Notes: generated from the letters alone by a model not told the origin. Positions 8,326-15,615 are shown, numbered from the stretch's first letter. The stretch is DNA of 43,706 bases from an uncultured Acetatifactor sp. (GCA_947625475.1 CANQOL010000028.1:1-43706); one strand, 5' to 3'. Numbers and translations are program-made.

Positions 8326-9468
8326 TCAGAAATCCCAGGGGAAGAAGCCGTCGTAGTCGTCACGGTCATCGTGGTCGTCATCGTGATCGTCGTGGTCGTC
8401 ATAATCGTCATCATGATCGTCGTGATCGTCATAGTCATCGTCGTGATCGTCATAGCCGTCACGGTCGTCAAAAAGGTTCCCGTAGGAATCACCGGCACCC
8501 TCGAAGGTCACCCGGATATTCCCCATGGCGCAGGTCAGGTTCATCATCCGGCCTGCGCCATTGTCCACGATTTTGGCACTGTTTAAACCGGTGTAGGTTT
8601 CCCCGTCCACCGTCACCCTGCCGGCCACGCACTGCACCTCATAGTCGTACTCCCTCTCTGCAGCCTCCAGCTCCAGATCCAGATTACCCATCCCGCACTC
8701 GGCCTGAATGTCCCCTGCCACGCTCCCCTCCAGCCTGCAGTTCCCGGCTCCGATCTCCAGCTGAACCAGCTCTCCCAGACGCACATCCTCCAGCTCCAGC
8801 TGTCCGGCTCCCACACTGGCGGAAAGAGAATCGGCCGTCAGATGCTCTATATCGGCCGCCCCCGCTCCGAGTTCAATCACTACCGTGTCCGCTCTCAACC
8901 CGTCCGTTTTCAGTTCCCCGGCGCCAAAGCTGATCCGCACCTCTTCGTAGACCGCACCCGCCGGTACATACAGAACAATCCTGCTGCCGCGGATTTCGCT
9001 GGCAATCTTGGCGGGGCGCACGGACTTCACATACAGAATGCCGTCCTCCAGATATGCCTGTACCTTCCCCGCATTTTGAGCCTCCAGATAGTAGGCGTCA
9101 TCCGGAGATTTTTCCAGCTCCAGAACCGAACCCGCCGCCTCTAAAGAGAGCTGCTTCACCTCTCCCTGGGCGATCTGCCTTTTATCCAGATTTCCTTCCC
9201 AGATCTCCCGATCCCTGTCAAAGGTGCTGGCGTCCTCTATGTCAAAAAACCCCTCCTGGGGAAGCTCCAGCTCCAGACTGTCCTTCACCGTCACGCCCCA
9301 CTCCTCCAGCCCGCTCAGATCCAGATTCACCTTCCCGTGGGTGACTTCCTCCACCGCCTGGCTCATACCCTCGTTTCCCACCGTAAGCCTGGCAGCCAGC
9401 GACAGGGAAAAGCCCGCAACGATCAGCACTGCCGCCAGTATCAAAAAGATTTTAATAAATTTTTTCAT
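8326..9468 (-). CDS. DUF4097 beta-strand-repeat protein with Asp/His-rich tail
   Basis: 380 residues. An N-terminal hydrophobic segment (about 5-27, IFLILAAVLIVAGFSLSLAA) acts as signal or anchor. The body has the repetitive short beta strands of the DUF4097 putative adhesin family (for example ELGAGAADIEHL, SVGAGQLELEDV, EIGAGNCRLEGS, ECGMGNLDLELE at near-constant spacing). The last 45 residues are almost only Asp and His with a few Tyr and Arg, then end in GFFPWDF; such a tail is likely to bind metal or be disordered. Last gene of a PadR-HAAS-DUF4097 operon, a grouping seen in Firmicutes envelope-stress loci. Biochemical role unknown. Confidence 0.85.
   Translation of the reverse strand: MKKFIKIFLILAAVLIVAGFSLSLAARLTVGNEGMSQAVEEVTHGKVNLDLSGLEEWGVTVKDSLELELPQEGFFDIEDASTFDRDREIWEGNLDKRQIAQGEVKQLSLEAAGSVLELEKSPDDAYYLEAQNAGKVQAYLEDGILYVKSVRPAKIASEIRGSRIVLYVPAGAVYEEVRISFGAGELKTDGLRADTVVIELGAGAADIEHLTADSLSASVGAGQLELEDVRLGELVQLEIGAGNCRLEGSVAGDIQAECGMGNLDLELEAAEREYDYEVQCVAGRVTVDGETYTGLNSAKIVDNGAGRMMNLTCAMGNIRVTFEGAGDSYGNLFDDRDGYDDHDDDYDDHDDHDDDYDDHDDHDDDHDDRDDYDGFFPWDF
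8344..8470 (-). repeat. Simple repeat encoding the Asp/His tail
   Basis: A run of GAC, GAT and CAC/CAT-type codons (on plus: repeats of the form GTCGTCATCGTGATC) that codes for the DD-H-DDD-Y tail of the DUF4097 protein. The repeat is imperfect at the DNA level but stays in frame throughout. Confidence 0.8.
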
Positions 9469-9491
9469 CGTTTCACCCTTTCCTCAGATCC

Positions 9492-10181
9492 TTATTTAGC
9501 CTTCTTTGCGCGCTTCAGTGCGCTCTTTATCAGAGAAAACAGCTTTCCTATCCCACGGAAGGCCGCCGGAGTAACCACGCCGCAGTAAAGCACCAGCAGA
9601 ACCAAAAACAGGATTCCCACTCCCGCCAGGAGCAGCCCGACTCCCAAAACACCGGTTCCCGCCATGGGATGCAGCGGAATTGCCGCGCTCCCGGTCACTG
9701 CCAGTACAATGGCGGCCGCCAGAAGCCCTATCGCCGCACCTCCCAGCATCGCGGCAATCCCAAACCAGAAGGCCGCAATCCCAATCAGCAGCGATACCAG
9801 GAACATGATCAGGCAGACCGACAGCATCACCAGCACAGGTCCGGCAAAAACCGCCAGCACCACAATCAGGACGATCACGCCTGGGGAAAGCCTGGAGCCG
9901 CTTTTACGCTCCCCATTTTTTCCGTCGCCGGCCTGCCCGCTCCCTTCATATTTTATCATCTCCCGGTCAGGGCTTACCTTTCTGTCCTCGAAGGGCTCTC
10001 CCTCCCCGCCGCTTAAATCTCTGCGGATGCTCTCCGCCACCCGGGCCGGGTTCCCCAGAGCCTCCATGACCGCCTGCTCGTTCTCCGGGCCCGCGTCGTC
10101 AAAATAATCCCGATAATACTGCAGGGCCTCCTGCCGCTCCTGCTGGGGGATATCCTGAAGCAGGCGCTCCAGCTGTTCCAA
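9492..10181 (-). CDS. HAAS-domain (DUF1700) membrane protein
   Basis: 229 residues. The first 55 residues (MEQLERLLQDIPQQERQEAL, then YYRDYFDDAG and MEALGNPARVAESI) are the HAAS / DUF1700 signalling domain, which in known loci couples to PadR-type regulators. After a charged linker (about 60-100) come three or four transmembrane helices (about 104-205), then a basic tail. The start is TTG at 10181 with AAGGAG 7 nt upstream; the preceding padR stop is 14 nt away. Likely a membrane partner or sensor for the PadR repressor, based on the conserved neighbourhood rather than on direct evidence. Confidence 0.85.
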   Translation of the reverse strand: MEQLERLLQDIPQQERQEALQYYRDYFDDAGPENEQAVMEALGNPARVAESIRRDLSGGEGEPFEDRKVSPDREMIKYEGSGQAGDGKNGERKSGSRLSPGVIVLIVVLAVFAGPVLVMLSVCLIMFLVSLLIGIAAFWFGIAAMLGGAAIGLLAAAIVLAVTGSAAIPLHPMAGTGVLGVGLLLAGVGILFLVLLVLYCGVVTPAAFRGIGKLFSLIKSALKRAKKAK

Positions 10182-10195
10182 AAAAATCTCCTTCT

Positions 10196-10579
10196 TTATT
10201 CTCTCATCCTCCCGCTCATCTCCAGCTCATCCTCCGGGGAGGGATCTCCCCCGCCGCCGGAGGGCATCCTGCCCTCGAACAGACCTGTGATCTTCTGAGA
10301 ATAGCTCCTCCACTCGCTCTCATAGAGCCGCAGCTGGGCCCAGCCTCTGCTGGTCACCTTGTAGTACCTGCGGTTGCGGCCGGCGCACTCCCGGTCGTAG
10401 ACCTCCAGGCACTCATCCCTCTGAAGCCTTCGCAGCACCGGGTAGAGCGTAGATTCCGACAGATCAATAACCTGGCGTACCTCCTGGGTAATCTTGTACC
10501 CATAGGTCCCCTCCGCATCCTGGGAGACCACTGCCAGGACAATGGCGTCCAGCAGCGCTGCTCCTGTGTTAAATACCAT
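10196..10579 (-). CDS. PadR-family transcriptional regulator
   Basis: 127 residues from ATG at 10579; a second ATG at 10588 lies only 2 nt from the AGGAGG and is less likely. The winged-helix core is clear: GTYGYKITQEVRQVIDLSES, then TLYPVLRRLQRDECLEVYDR and the NRRYYKVTSRGWAQL wing. PadR proteins of this short type bind palindromes near their own promoters and often repress membrane-stress genes. The 18-bp inverted repeat overlapping the promoter is its obvious target, so autoregulation is expected. First gene of the operon with the HAAS and DUF4097 genes. Confidence 0.92.
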   Translation of the reverse strand: MVFNTGAALLDAIVLAVVSQDAEGTYGYKITQEVRQVIDLSESTLYPVLRRLQRDECLEVYDRECAGRNRRYYKVTSRGWAQLRLYESEWRSYSQKITGLFEGRMPSGGGGDPSPEDELEMSGRMRE

Positions 10580-10658
10580 TGGGCCCATGCCCTCCTTTCC
10601 GTATCACCCAGACGGCCCGCCCTTTTGGGGCCGCGGTATAATAATATATTAGTTTATA

Positions 10659-10721
10659 ATATTATATGCCGTATAGCATCCTGTTTAGGTATACTATACG
10701 GCATATAATATGTATTGTCAA
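10659..10721 (-). promoter_or_regulatory. padR promoter with 18-bp inverted-repeat operator
   Basis: Promoter on minus: TTGACA (10721-10716), 17-bp spacer, TATAGT (10698-10693). A perfect inverted repeat ATATTATATGCCGTATAG at 10659-10676 and 10694-10711, separated by 17 bp, covers the spacer and -10 with one arm and the transcribed start with the other. Each arm is itself nearly palindromic (TATATGCCGTATA), so two dimer sites are possible. Confidence 0.88.
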
Positions 10722-10746
10722 GCACTATTTTAAATACGCAGAGTCT

Positions 10747-12057
10747 TCAGCCCATCCTCCAGAAAAAGGCGCTGCAGGCAGGCAGCATACAGCCTCCCTC
10801 AAAGCTCTGCTCCCGGCCGGTGATCAAATCCGCTCCCCTCTGGCAGCCGGGATCAAACCGGGCAAAATAATCCTGGCTGTCCGCATTGACGGCCACCAGC
10901 ACCCGCTCCTGTGAAACCGCCCTCTCAAAAACGCACTGCCGGTTGGTCAGCGCCAGAGAGCGAAAGCCCCCATAGCACAGGGCAGCGGAGCTCTTTTTAG
11001 CCTGGGCCAGAGCGCCGATCCACTCTGTGAGAGCATTTTCCTTCGGGCTCTCAAAGCAAGGCCGCAGGCTGGGATCCCCGTTTTTCTTCTCCCCCTTCTC
11101 CCCCCACTCGCTTCCGTAATAGATACAGGGAATCCCGGGCATCCCAAACATCAGCGCATAAATCAAAGGCAGATGTTTTTCGTTGGTCAGGATGCTGGCC
11201 ACCCGGGTCACATCGTGGTTATCCACAAAGGAGAGCATATGCTTTCCCTTGTACAGCGTCCAGTTTTCCGGCCCGAACTGCCGCATGAGAGAGTGGTTGA
11301 TCTCAAACAGGTTCATACTGTTAAAGCTGCTGTAAAGCCCCTTGTAGCACTCATAGTTGGTAGCGGAGTGAAGCATCCCATCGTTGACCAGGCGGTTGTA
11401 ATCCCCGTGGAGCATCTCCCCCAGCAGGAAAAAGTCCTTCTTTTTCCCGTCGCAATAGCTTCTCAGCCGTCTGACAAAGTTCTCGTCCAGGCTGTAGGCC
11501 ACGTCCAGCCGCAGCCCGTCGATGCCGAACTCGTCGATCCAGCCCCCCACGCTCTCCAGCAGATAGGAGACTACCTCCTCGTTTCGCAGATTCAGCTTCA
11601 CCAGGTCGTAGTTGCCCTCCCAGCCCTCATACCAGAGCCCGTCCCCATAGGGGGAATTGCCTCCGAAGTCAATCCGGTGAAACCATCCCACATAGGGGGA
11701 GGACTGCCGGTTTTTCAGCACATCCTGGAAGGGTCCAAAGCCCCGTCCCACATGGTTGAACACCCCGTCCAGCACCACCGCGATGCCGTTTTGATGCAGG
11801 ACCCCGCACAGCCTGGCAAAGTCCTCATTGGTTCCCAGCCTCCTGTCAATCAGCCGGTAGTCCCGGGTATTATAGCCGTGTGTGTCCGACTCAAACACCG
11901 GGGAAAAATAGATGGCATTGCAGCCCAGCTTCTTGATATGGGGAATCCACTCCTCCACCTTCCCGATCCGGTGCTCCAGCCTTCCGTCATTCTCATAGGG
12001 GGCTCCCACAAAGCCCAGGGGGTAGATCTGATAAAACACACTCTCATAAGCCCACAT
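10747..12057 (-). CDS. GH13 alpha-amylase-family glycosidase
   Basis: 436 residues from ATG at 12057, behind AAAGGAGATTTTT. All four GH13 regions are present: DGVFNH (97-102), GLRLDVA (181-187, nucleophile Asp185), GEM (213-215, acid/base Glu214) and FVDNHD (277-282, third acid Asp282). There is no signal peptide, so it is probably cytosolic and acts on imported maltodextrins or cyclodextrins, like neopullulanase or cyclomaltodextrinase but shorter and without their N-terminal domain. Exact specificity cannot be read. Single-gene transcription unit; a clear promoter lies 85 nt upstream and the stop is close to the padR promoter region. Confidence 0.92.
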   Translation of the reverse strand: MWAYESVFYQIYPLGFVGAPYENDGRLEHRIGKVEEWIPHIKKLGCNAIYFSPVFESDTHGYNTRDYRLIDRRLGTNEDFARLCGVLHQNGIAVVLDGVFNHVGRGFGPFQDVLKNRQSSPYVGWFHRIDFGGNSPYGDGLWYEGWEGNYDLVKLNLRNEEVVSYLLESVGGWIDEFGIDGLRLDVAYSLDENFVRRLRSYCDGKKKDFFLLGEMLHGDYNRLVNDGMLHSATNYECYKGLYSSFNSMNLFEINHSLMRQFGPENWTLYKGKHMLSFVDNHDVTRVASILTNEKHLPLIYALMFGMPGIPCIYYGSEWGEKGEKKNGDPSLRPCFESPKENALTEWIGALAQAKKSSAALCYGGFRSLALTNRQCVFERAVSQERVLVAVNADSQDYFARFDPGCQRGADLITGREQSFEGGCMLPACSAFFWRMG

Positions 12058-12141
12058 AAAAATCTCCTTTGTCCAACCAATCATTTGAAATCCCTGCTCC
12101 GCCTGTCCAGGCACAGGCCCGCCCAGGGCATTTCCCTGGAC

Positions 12142-12170
12142 AGAATACCACAGTTTTCCCTTTTTTTCAA
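12142..12170 (-). promoter_or_regulatory. Promoter of the GH13 glycosidase gene
   Basis: TTGAAA (12170-12165), 17-bp spacer, TATTCT (12147-12142) on minus. The transcript would have a leader of about 75 nt containing a possible CCAGG/CCTGG hairpin. Confidence 0.7.
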
Positions 12171-12218
12171 TTGCCGCGTAAAGAATAAGGCCGCAGAAAC
12201 TTTATGTCTATCTAATAG

Positions 12219-12247
12219 TTGAAATCTTCTTTTGGTTGTGGTATATT
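12219..12247 (+). promoter_or_regulatory. Promoter of the antisense (antitoxin) RNA
   Basis: TTGAAA (12219-12224), 17-bp spacer, TATATT (12242-12247) on plus. No ribosome site or open frame of any quality follows, and the terminator at 12330-12372 would limit the RNA to about 120 nt. Confidence 0.75.
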
Positions 12248-12253
12248 AAGCAT

Positions 12254-12284
12254 AAAGAAGGGCACCTGCTGGTAACAGATGCCC
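12254..12284 (-). terminator. Terminator of the toxin mRNA
   Basis: On minus, GGGCATCTG pairs with CAGCAGGTGCCC (GGGCA/TGCCC with inner CTG/CAG) and is followed by TTCTTT. It would give a toxin mRNA of about 330 nt that runs past the antisense RNA start. Confidence 0.6.
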
Positions 12285-12296
12285 ATGGGCTCTACC

Positions 12297-12312
12297 GATA
12301 GACGGTTAGCCC
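12297..12312. repeat. 3' copy of the fold-back inverted repeat
   Basis: GATAGACGGTTAGCCC on plus. It is the inverted counterpart of GGGCTAACCGCCTACC at 12554-12569. In the toxin mRNA (minus) this copy is in the 3' untranslated region; in the antisense RNA it is near the middle. Confidence 0.8.
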
Positions 12313-12329
12313 GTTCAAATGATTATGAC

Positions 12330-12372
12330 AAAAATAGTCGCCTCACTTTAGCGGAGCAGGGCGGCTATTTTT
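12330..12372. terminator. Shared hairpin terminator, mainly for the plus-strand antisense RNA
   Basis: AAAAATAG-T-CGCC (12330-12342) pairs with GGCG-G-CTATTTTT (12360-12372) around a 17-nt loop. As plus-strand RNA the central T-G is a wobble pair and the stem is continuous (13 bp) with a U-run; as minus-strand RNA it has an A-C mismatch. The toxin stop codon TAG lies inside the stem. Confidence 0.85.
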
Positions 12373-12463
12373 GTGTCTTGTTACTATCTTTACCAAAAGA
12401 GTATCCGATTCCAAAGCAGGTCAAACCAAAGCTCAGCACTGCAATCAGTCCCAAAATATCCAT
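12365..12463 (-). CDS. Small hydrophobic peptide, putative type I (holin-like) toxin, 32 aa
   Basis: 32 codons, ATG at 12463, with a strong AAAGGAGGG site about 9 nt upstream. The peptide begins MDILGLIAVLSFGLTCFGIG, a single membrane-spanning helix, and ends in a short charged tail (KDSNKTQK). Length, one helix and charged C terminus fit the Fst/TxpA-like and holin-like toxin families, which depolarise or damage the membrane. The gene has its own promoter, a structured 120-nt leader, and overlaps a convergent antisense RNA. No homology search was possible, so the toxin function is inferred from architecture. Confidence 0.7.
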   Translation of the reverse strand: MDILGLIAVLSFGLTCFGIGYSFGKDSNKTQK

Positions 12464-12583
12464 ATGGCTCAGCCCTCCTTTCCCAGGTGAATTCATTCAC
12501 CAGATTCCCTTGCGGGTTTCTATGTAATCGGAGGGTCACAGTCCCTCCGGAGAGGGCTAACCGCCTACCATCCTGGCAGACCC
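12464..12583 (-). promoter_or_regulatory. Structured 5' leader of the toxin mRNA
   Basis: About 120 nt between the predicted start of transcription and the toxin ATG. On minus it contains the 5' fold-back segment (12569-12554), a GGAGGG/CCCTCC hairpin (12548-12530) and a GGTGAAT/ATTCACC hairpin (12501-12486) just before the ribosome site. Such leaders in type I toxins keep the fresh transcript untranslated. Confidence 0.6.
12554..12569. repeat. 5' copy of the fold-back inverted repeat
   Basis: GGGCTAACCGCCTACC on plus. As toxin mRNA it reads GGTAGGCGGTTAGCCC and can form a 16-bp helix (two G-U wobbles) with the 3' untranslated copy at 12312-12297. It also has nearly the same sequence as the antisense RNA segment there. 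Confidence 0.8.
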
Positions 12584-12589
12584 AAAGAA

Positions 12590-12618
12590 ATACTAACATA
12601 CTTCGACAGGGATTTCAA
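12590..12618 (-). promoter_or_regulatory. Promoter of the toxin mRNA
   Basis: TTGAAA (12618-12613), 17-bp spacer, TAGTAT (12595-12590) on minus, start of transcription near 12583. Confidence 0.7.
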
Positions 12619-12619
12619 T

Positions 12620-12949
12620 TGAATTCGCTTTTTGTGGAATATGTGCGTAAAGAAAAGGCCCCATACCCTTCACATAATCTCATTGACCCAACCGGTCCTT
12701 TGGCGCTTTGCCTGCAAAAACAGTCTCCCGGAAATTTTTTTGAGACTTCTGTCATTTTTATCCTCTCACGGAAAAGAAATCCACCGTTTCCACATAGTTA
12801 TCCACATATGACAGATATGTCATGTACTGGATTTTCAGACGTCAAATCTGCAAAAATCAAGTGTCATTTTTATAAAATCCGCCCTTTGAAAACAGATGTT
12901 TGAATTACATAATCTATTTACCATAAATATATTATGTAAATTAAAAGGG
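12620..12949. other. Intergenic stretch without a recognisable gene
   Basis: No convincing coding frame on either strand. It holds one perfect DnaA-box-like TTATCCACA (12798-12806), a small dyad ATGACA/TGTCAT just after it, and an AT-rich inverted repeat TTACATAAT (12905-12913) / ATTATGTAA (12931-12939). None can be tied to a function here. Confidence 0.6.
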
Positions 12950-12985
12950 GTAAAAAGAACCGGCCCCTCCCAGCAGACAGGCCGG
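12950..12985 (-). terminator. Terminator of the nuclease-helicase gene
   Basis: On minus CCGGCC (12985-12980) pairs with GGCCGG (12965-12960) and is followed by TTCTTTTT. It starts 5 nt after the stop codon. Confidence 0.85.
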
Positions 12986-12990
12986 CCCTC

Positions 12991-15615
12991 TTACACTTCT
13001 TCTCTTCCTCTCTCCCACCGTCTCCAGAATGCCTCCACCTTCTCCCCCACATTTTGCTCCGTCACCTTCTCATAGGAAACCCACTCCCTGGGGAACATTT
13101 TTTGATAGGCGTACTGGAGGAACCGGTCGTCCAGCAGCGCCACCACGCCCACGTCCTGGGCCGTCCGGATCACTCTCCCAGCCGCCTGCAGGACCTTGTT
13201 CATCCCCGGATACCGGTAGGAATAGTCAAAGCCGCCGCTGCCCCGGCCGTCAAAATAATTCTTCAAGAGCTCCCTCTCGCTGCAGACCTGGGGGATTCCC
13301 GTCCCCACGATAATAGCGCCGATCAGGCTGTCCTCCTTCAGATCAATCCCCTCGCTGAAGATCCCTCCCAGCACACAGAACCCGATCAGGGTCTGCTCCT
13401 CCTCCATCTCAATCTCCATGTGGATGGCCGCTTCCAGATCACAGTCCTCGTTTCCCTCAAACCGGGCCAGGAAATCCTCCCTCTGGGCCTCCCCCATGGA
13501 GTCCGACTGGAGGATACACTCCTCCCCCGGCCCCTGAAAATGTTCCGCATAGCTCTCATAGACCCGGTACAGAAAGGCGTAGGAGGGGCAGAACACCATG
13601 TAATTCCCCTTTTTAGCCCCCACAATCTGAGAAATATAGCGGGCGATCCTGTAAAACTCCTGGTCCGAGCGCCTGGTGTACCGGCTGGTCACGTCCTCCG
13701 CAATGAACAGTCCCCTTCTGGCCGGATCAAAGACCGATCTGGCGTAGACCTCATAGTCCGACTCCTGCCCTCCCAGCAGTCCCTTGTAATACTGAATGGG
13801 CAGAAAGGTGGCGGAAAAGAGGATGGCGCTGCGGCCCTTGTCCATACATTCCCTCAGATTGGCGGAAGGGTCCACGCAGAAAAGCTTCACCAGAAAGCGC
13901 CCGTCCTCGGCAAGCTGGGTGTACTTCACATACCGTTCGTCCAGCTTCTCATAGATCTGCAGGAAATGATTCATCTGGAAATACAGCTCCAAAATCGACT
14001 CCCGCACCGGCAGGATGGCCTCCTCCGGCTCCTCCAGGTAGGAATCCACGGTGCCCGAGCAGCGCAGCAGCTCCCCCGTCAGAGCGTCTATCTCCTCCAC
14101 CACCTGACAGTCCCGGCACTCCCGCTTCAGAGCCAGCATGGCACGGCTGCACTTCTCCAGCCCCTTCTCCAGCCTGGCCGCATAGCCCTCCCGATAGAGC
14201 ACGCTCTTTTTGTAAATTCCCCCCTCCGGCTCCTTTTCCAGCTCCCGCTTCAGGGCCAGAAAATCCTCCTTGTAAAGGACCGCGCTGTACATTTCCCGGC
14301 CACGCTCCAGCAGATTGTGGGCCTCGTCAATCAGGAACAGGTAATTCCCGTCCAGCCCCTCCGCAAAAAACCGTTTCAGGTATACATGAGGGTCAAAGAG
14401 ATAATTGTAGTCCCCGATAATCCCGTCGGAAAACAGGCTCATGTCCAGGGCCAGCTCAAAGGGACAGACCCGGTGCCGGAGGGCATACCTCTCGATCTCC
14501 TCCCGGCCAAAGCGTTCCTCCCCCGCCAGCATGCGGTAGACCGCCTCGTTGATTCTGTCAAAATGCCCTCTGGCGTAGGGACAGTATTCCGGATTGCACT
14601 CCGTCCGCTCCATAAAGCACAGCTTCTCCTTGGCCGTGAGCACCACGCTTTTAAAGCGCAGCCCCCTCTCCCGCAGCAAATCCAGCGTGCTCTCCGCCAC
14701 AGCCCGGGTGATGGTCTTGGCCGTCAGATAAAACAGCCGCTCCCCCATGCCCTTCTCCATGGCCTTCAGGGCCGGGAACAGGACGGCTATGGTTTTCCCC
14801 ACCCCTGTGGGGGCCTCCAGGAACAGCTTCTTTTTGTGATAAATGGTCTGATACACATAGGCGGCCAGCTCCCTCTGCCCCTCCCGGTAGGGATAGGGGA
14901 ATTCCAGCTGACGAATGGAGGCGTCCCGGATCTTCCTCCAGCTCTGCTGCAGATCCGACCACTTCAAATATTCTTCAATCAGTGCCTCAAACCAGTCCCG
15001 CAACTCCCCGGGGGCGCAGGGCTGGACAAAATACCGGATTTCCTCCGTCTCAATATGGCAGTATGTAATCCTCACCCGCACCGGCTCTTCCCGGGCCGGA
15101 CATGCCTCCTTCCGGGCTGGCTGTGCCTCTTCCCGGTCTTCCCAGGCCGGCTGTGCCTTCTCCCGGACTGGCTGTGCCTCTTCCCGGGCCGGGCGTACCG
15201 CTCCCGCCTCCTTGGCCTCTGCTGCGGCCAGCTCCGGGTGCTTCCAGCTCAGGTACATATACGCGTAACACTTCGCCTGAGCCAAGTGTACCGGCACAGG
15301 CTCCTTCATCCGGGCCAGCTCCCGGTAGGTGCTCTTGATTTCGTCGATGAGGATCCCCTGGTCCGTGTCTATCACCCCGTCGGCCCTTCCCTCCAGCAGC
15401 AGAGTATACCCCTCTGCCGGGCGCTCATAGCGCAGCGTCACCTCCGCCTGATACTCAGAGCCCATGCGCCGCTGAATCATGCGGTGAATCCGCCCTCCCT
15501 CCAGCATGGCGTTGTCCGGCGCGCCGCCCCGGCGGTTGTCGATATCCCCGCTGCGCAGGAGGAACTCCACCAGGTCTCTCACCGATATTCTGATCTGTGC
15601 CTCTTCTGTACCCAT
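12991..15615 (-). CDS. PD-(D/E)XK nuclease / XPD-DinG-type DNA helicase fusion
   Basis: 874 residues from ATG at 15615 (GGGGAGCGGAGT upstream); an ATG 33 nt earlier has no ribosome site. N-terminal Cas4/RecB-like nuclease: RIHRMIQ histidine, EGRADGVI aspartate, IDEIKST Glu-x-Lys and the QAKCYAYMY glutamine-tyrosine motif. After a repetitive Pro/Ala/Arg/Glu linker comes a superfamily 2 helicase: Walker A APTGVGKT, DEAH box LIDEAHN, and C-terminal motifs GIFSEGIDL and QAAGRVIRT. Four cysteines between Walker A and DEAH (CFMERTECNPEYC, then VCPFEL) should hold the XPD-type 4Fe-4S cluster. Such fusions act in repair or in processing of DNA ends, as in DinG/DNA2-like enzymes; the exact pathway is unknown. 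Monocistronic. Confidence 0.9.
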   Translation of the reverse strand: MGTEEAQIRISVRDLVEFLLRSGDIDNRRGGAPDNAMLEGGRIHRMIQRRMGSEYQAEVTLRYERPAEGYTLLLEGRADGVIDTDQGILIDEIKSTYRELARMKEPVPVHLAQAKCYAYMYLSWKHPELAAAEAKEAGAVRPAREEAQPVREKAQPAWEDREEAQPARKEACPAREEPVRVRITYCHIETEEIRYFVQPCAPGELRDWFEALIEEYLKWSDLQQSWRKIRDASIRQLEFPYPYREGQRELAAYVYQTIYHKKKLFLEAPTGVGKTIAVLFPALKAMEKGMGERLFYLTAKTITRAVAESTLDLLRERGLRFKSVVLTAKEKLCFMERTECNPEYCPYARGHFDRINEAVYRMLAGEERFGREEIERYALRHRVCPFELALDMSLFSDGIIGDYNYLFDPHVYLKRFFAEGLDGNYLFLIDEAHNLLERGREMYSAVLYKEDFLALKRELEKEPEGGIYKKSVLYREGYAARLEKGLEKCSRAMLALKRECRDCQVVEEIDALTGELLRCSGTVDSYLEEPEEAILPVRESILELYFQMNHFLQIYEKLDERYVKYTQLAEDGRFLVKLFCVDPSANLRECMDKGRSAILFSATFLPIQYYKGLLGGQESDYEVYARSVFDPARRGLFIAEDVTSRYTRRSDQEFYRIARYISQIVGAKKGNYMVFCPSYAFLYRVYESYAEHFQGPGEECILQSDSMGEAQREDFLARFEGNEDCDLEAAIHMEIEMEEEQTLIGFCVLGGIFSEGIDLKEDSLIGAIIVGTGIPQVCSERELLKNYFDGRGSGGFDYSYRYPGMNKVLQAAGRVIRTAQDVGVVALLDDRFLQYAYQKMFPREWVSYEKVTEQNVGEKVEAFWRRWERGREEV
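15082..15195 (-). repeat. In-frame repeat coding the nuclease-helicase linker
   Basis: About five degenerate copies of a seven-residue unit like PAREEAQ (PVREKAQ, PARKEAC, PAREEPV), with one extended copy, coded by roughly 21-nt repeats. It separates the nuclease from the helicase domain. Confidence 0.7.

Larger units (their letters stand above)
12254..12375 (+). ncRNA. Putative type I antitoxin RNA, antisense to the toxin mRNA 3' end
   Basis: Defined by the promoter at 12219-12247 and the terminator at 12330-12372. It would be about 120 nt, noncoding, and fully complementary to the 3' untranslated region and the last few codons of the small hydrophobic ORF on the other strand. It can fold into two hairpins (12260-12284 and 12287-12312) before the terminator. 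The convergent, 3'-overlapping layout matches Fst/RNAII and TxpA/RatA type I systems. Expression and function are inferred. Confidence 0.65.

Noticed and set aside
12373..12903. 176-codon open frame on plus across the toxin-antitoxin locus
   Set aside because: No ribosome site, runs through promoter and hairpin structures, and its translation has no recognisable feature.
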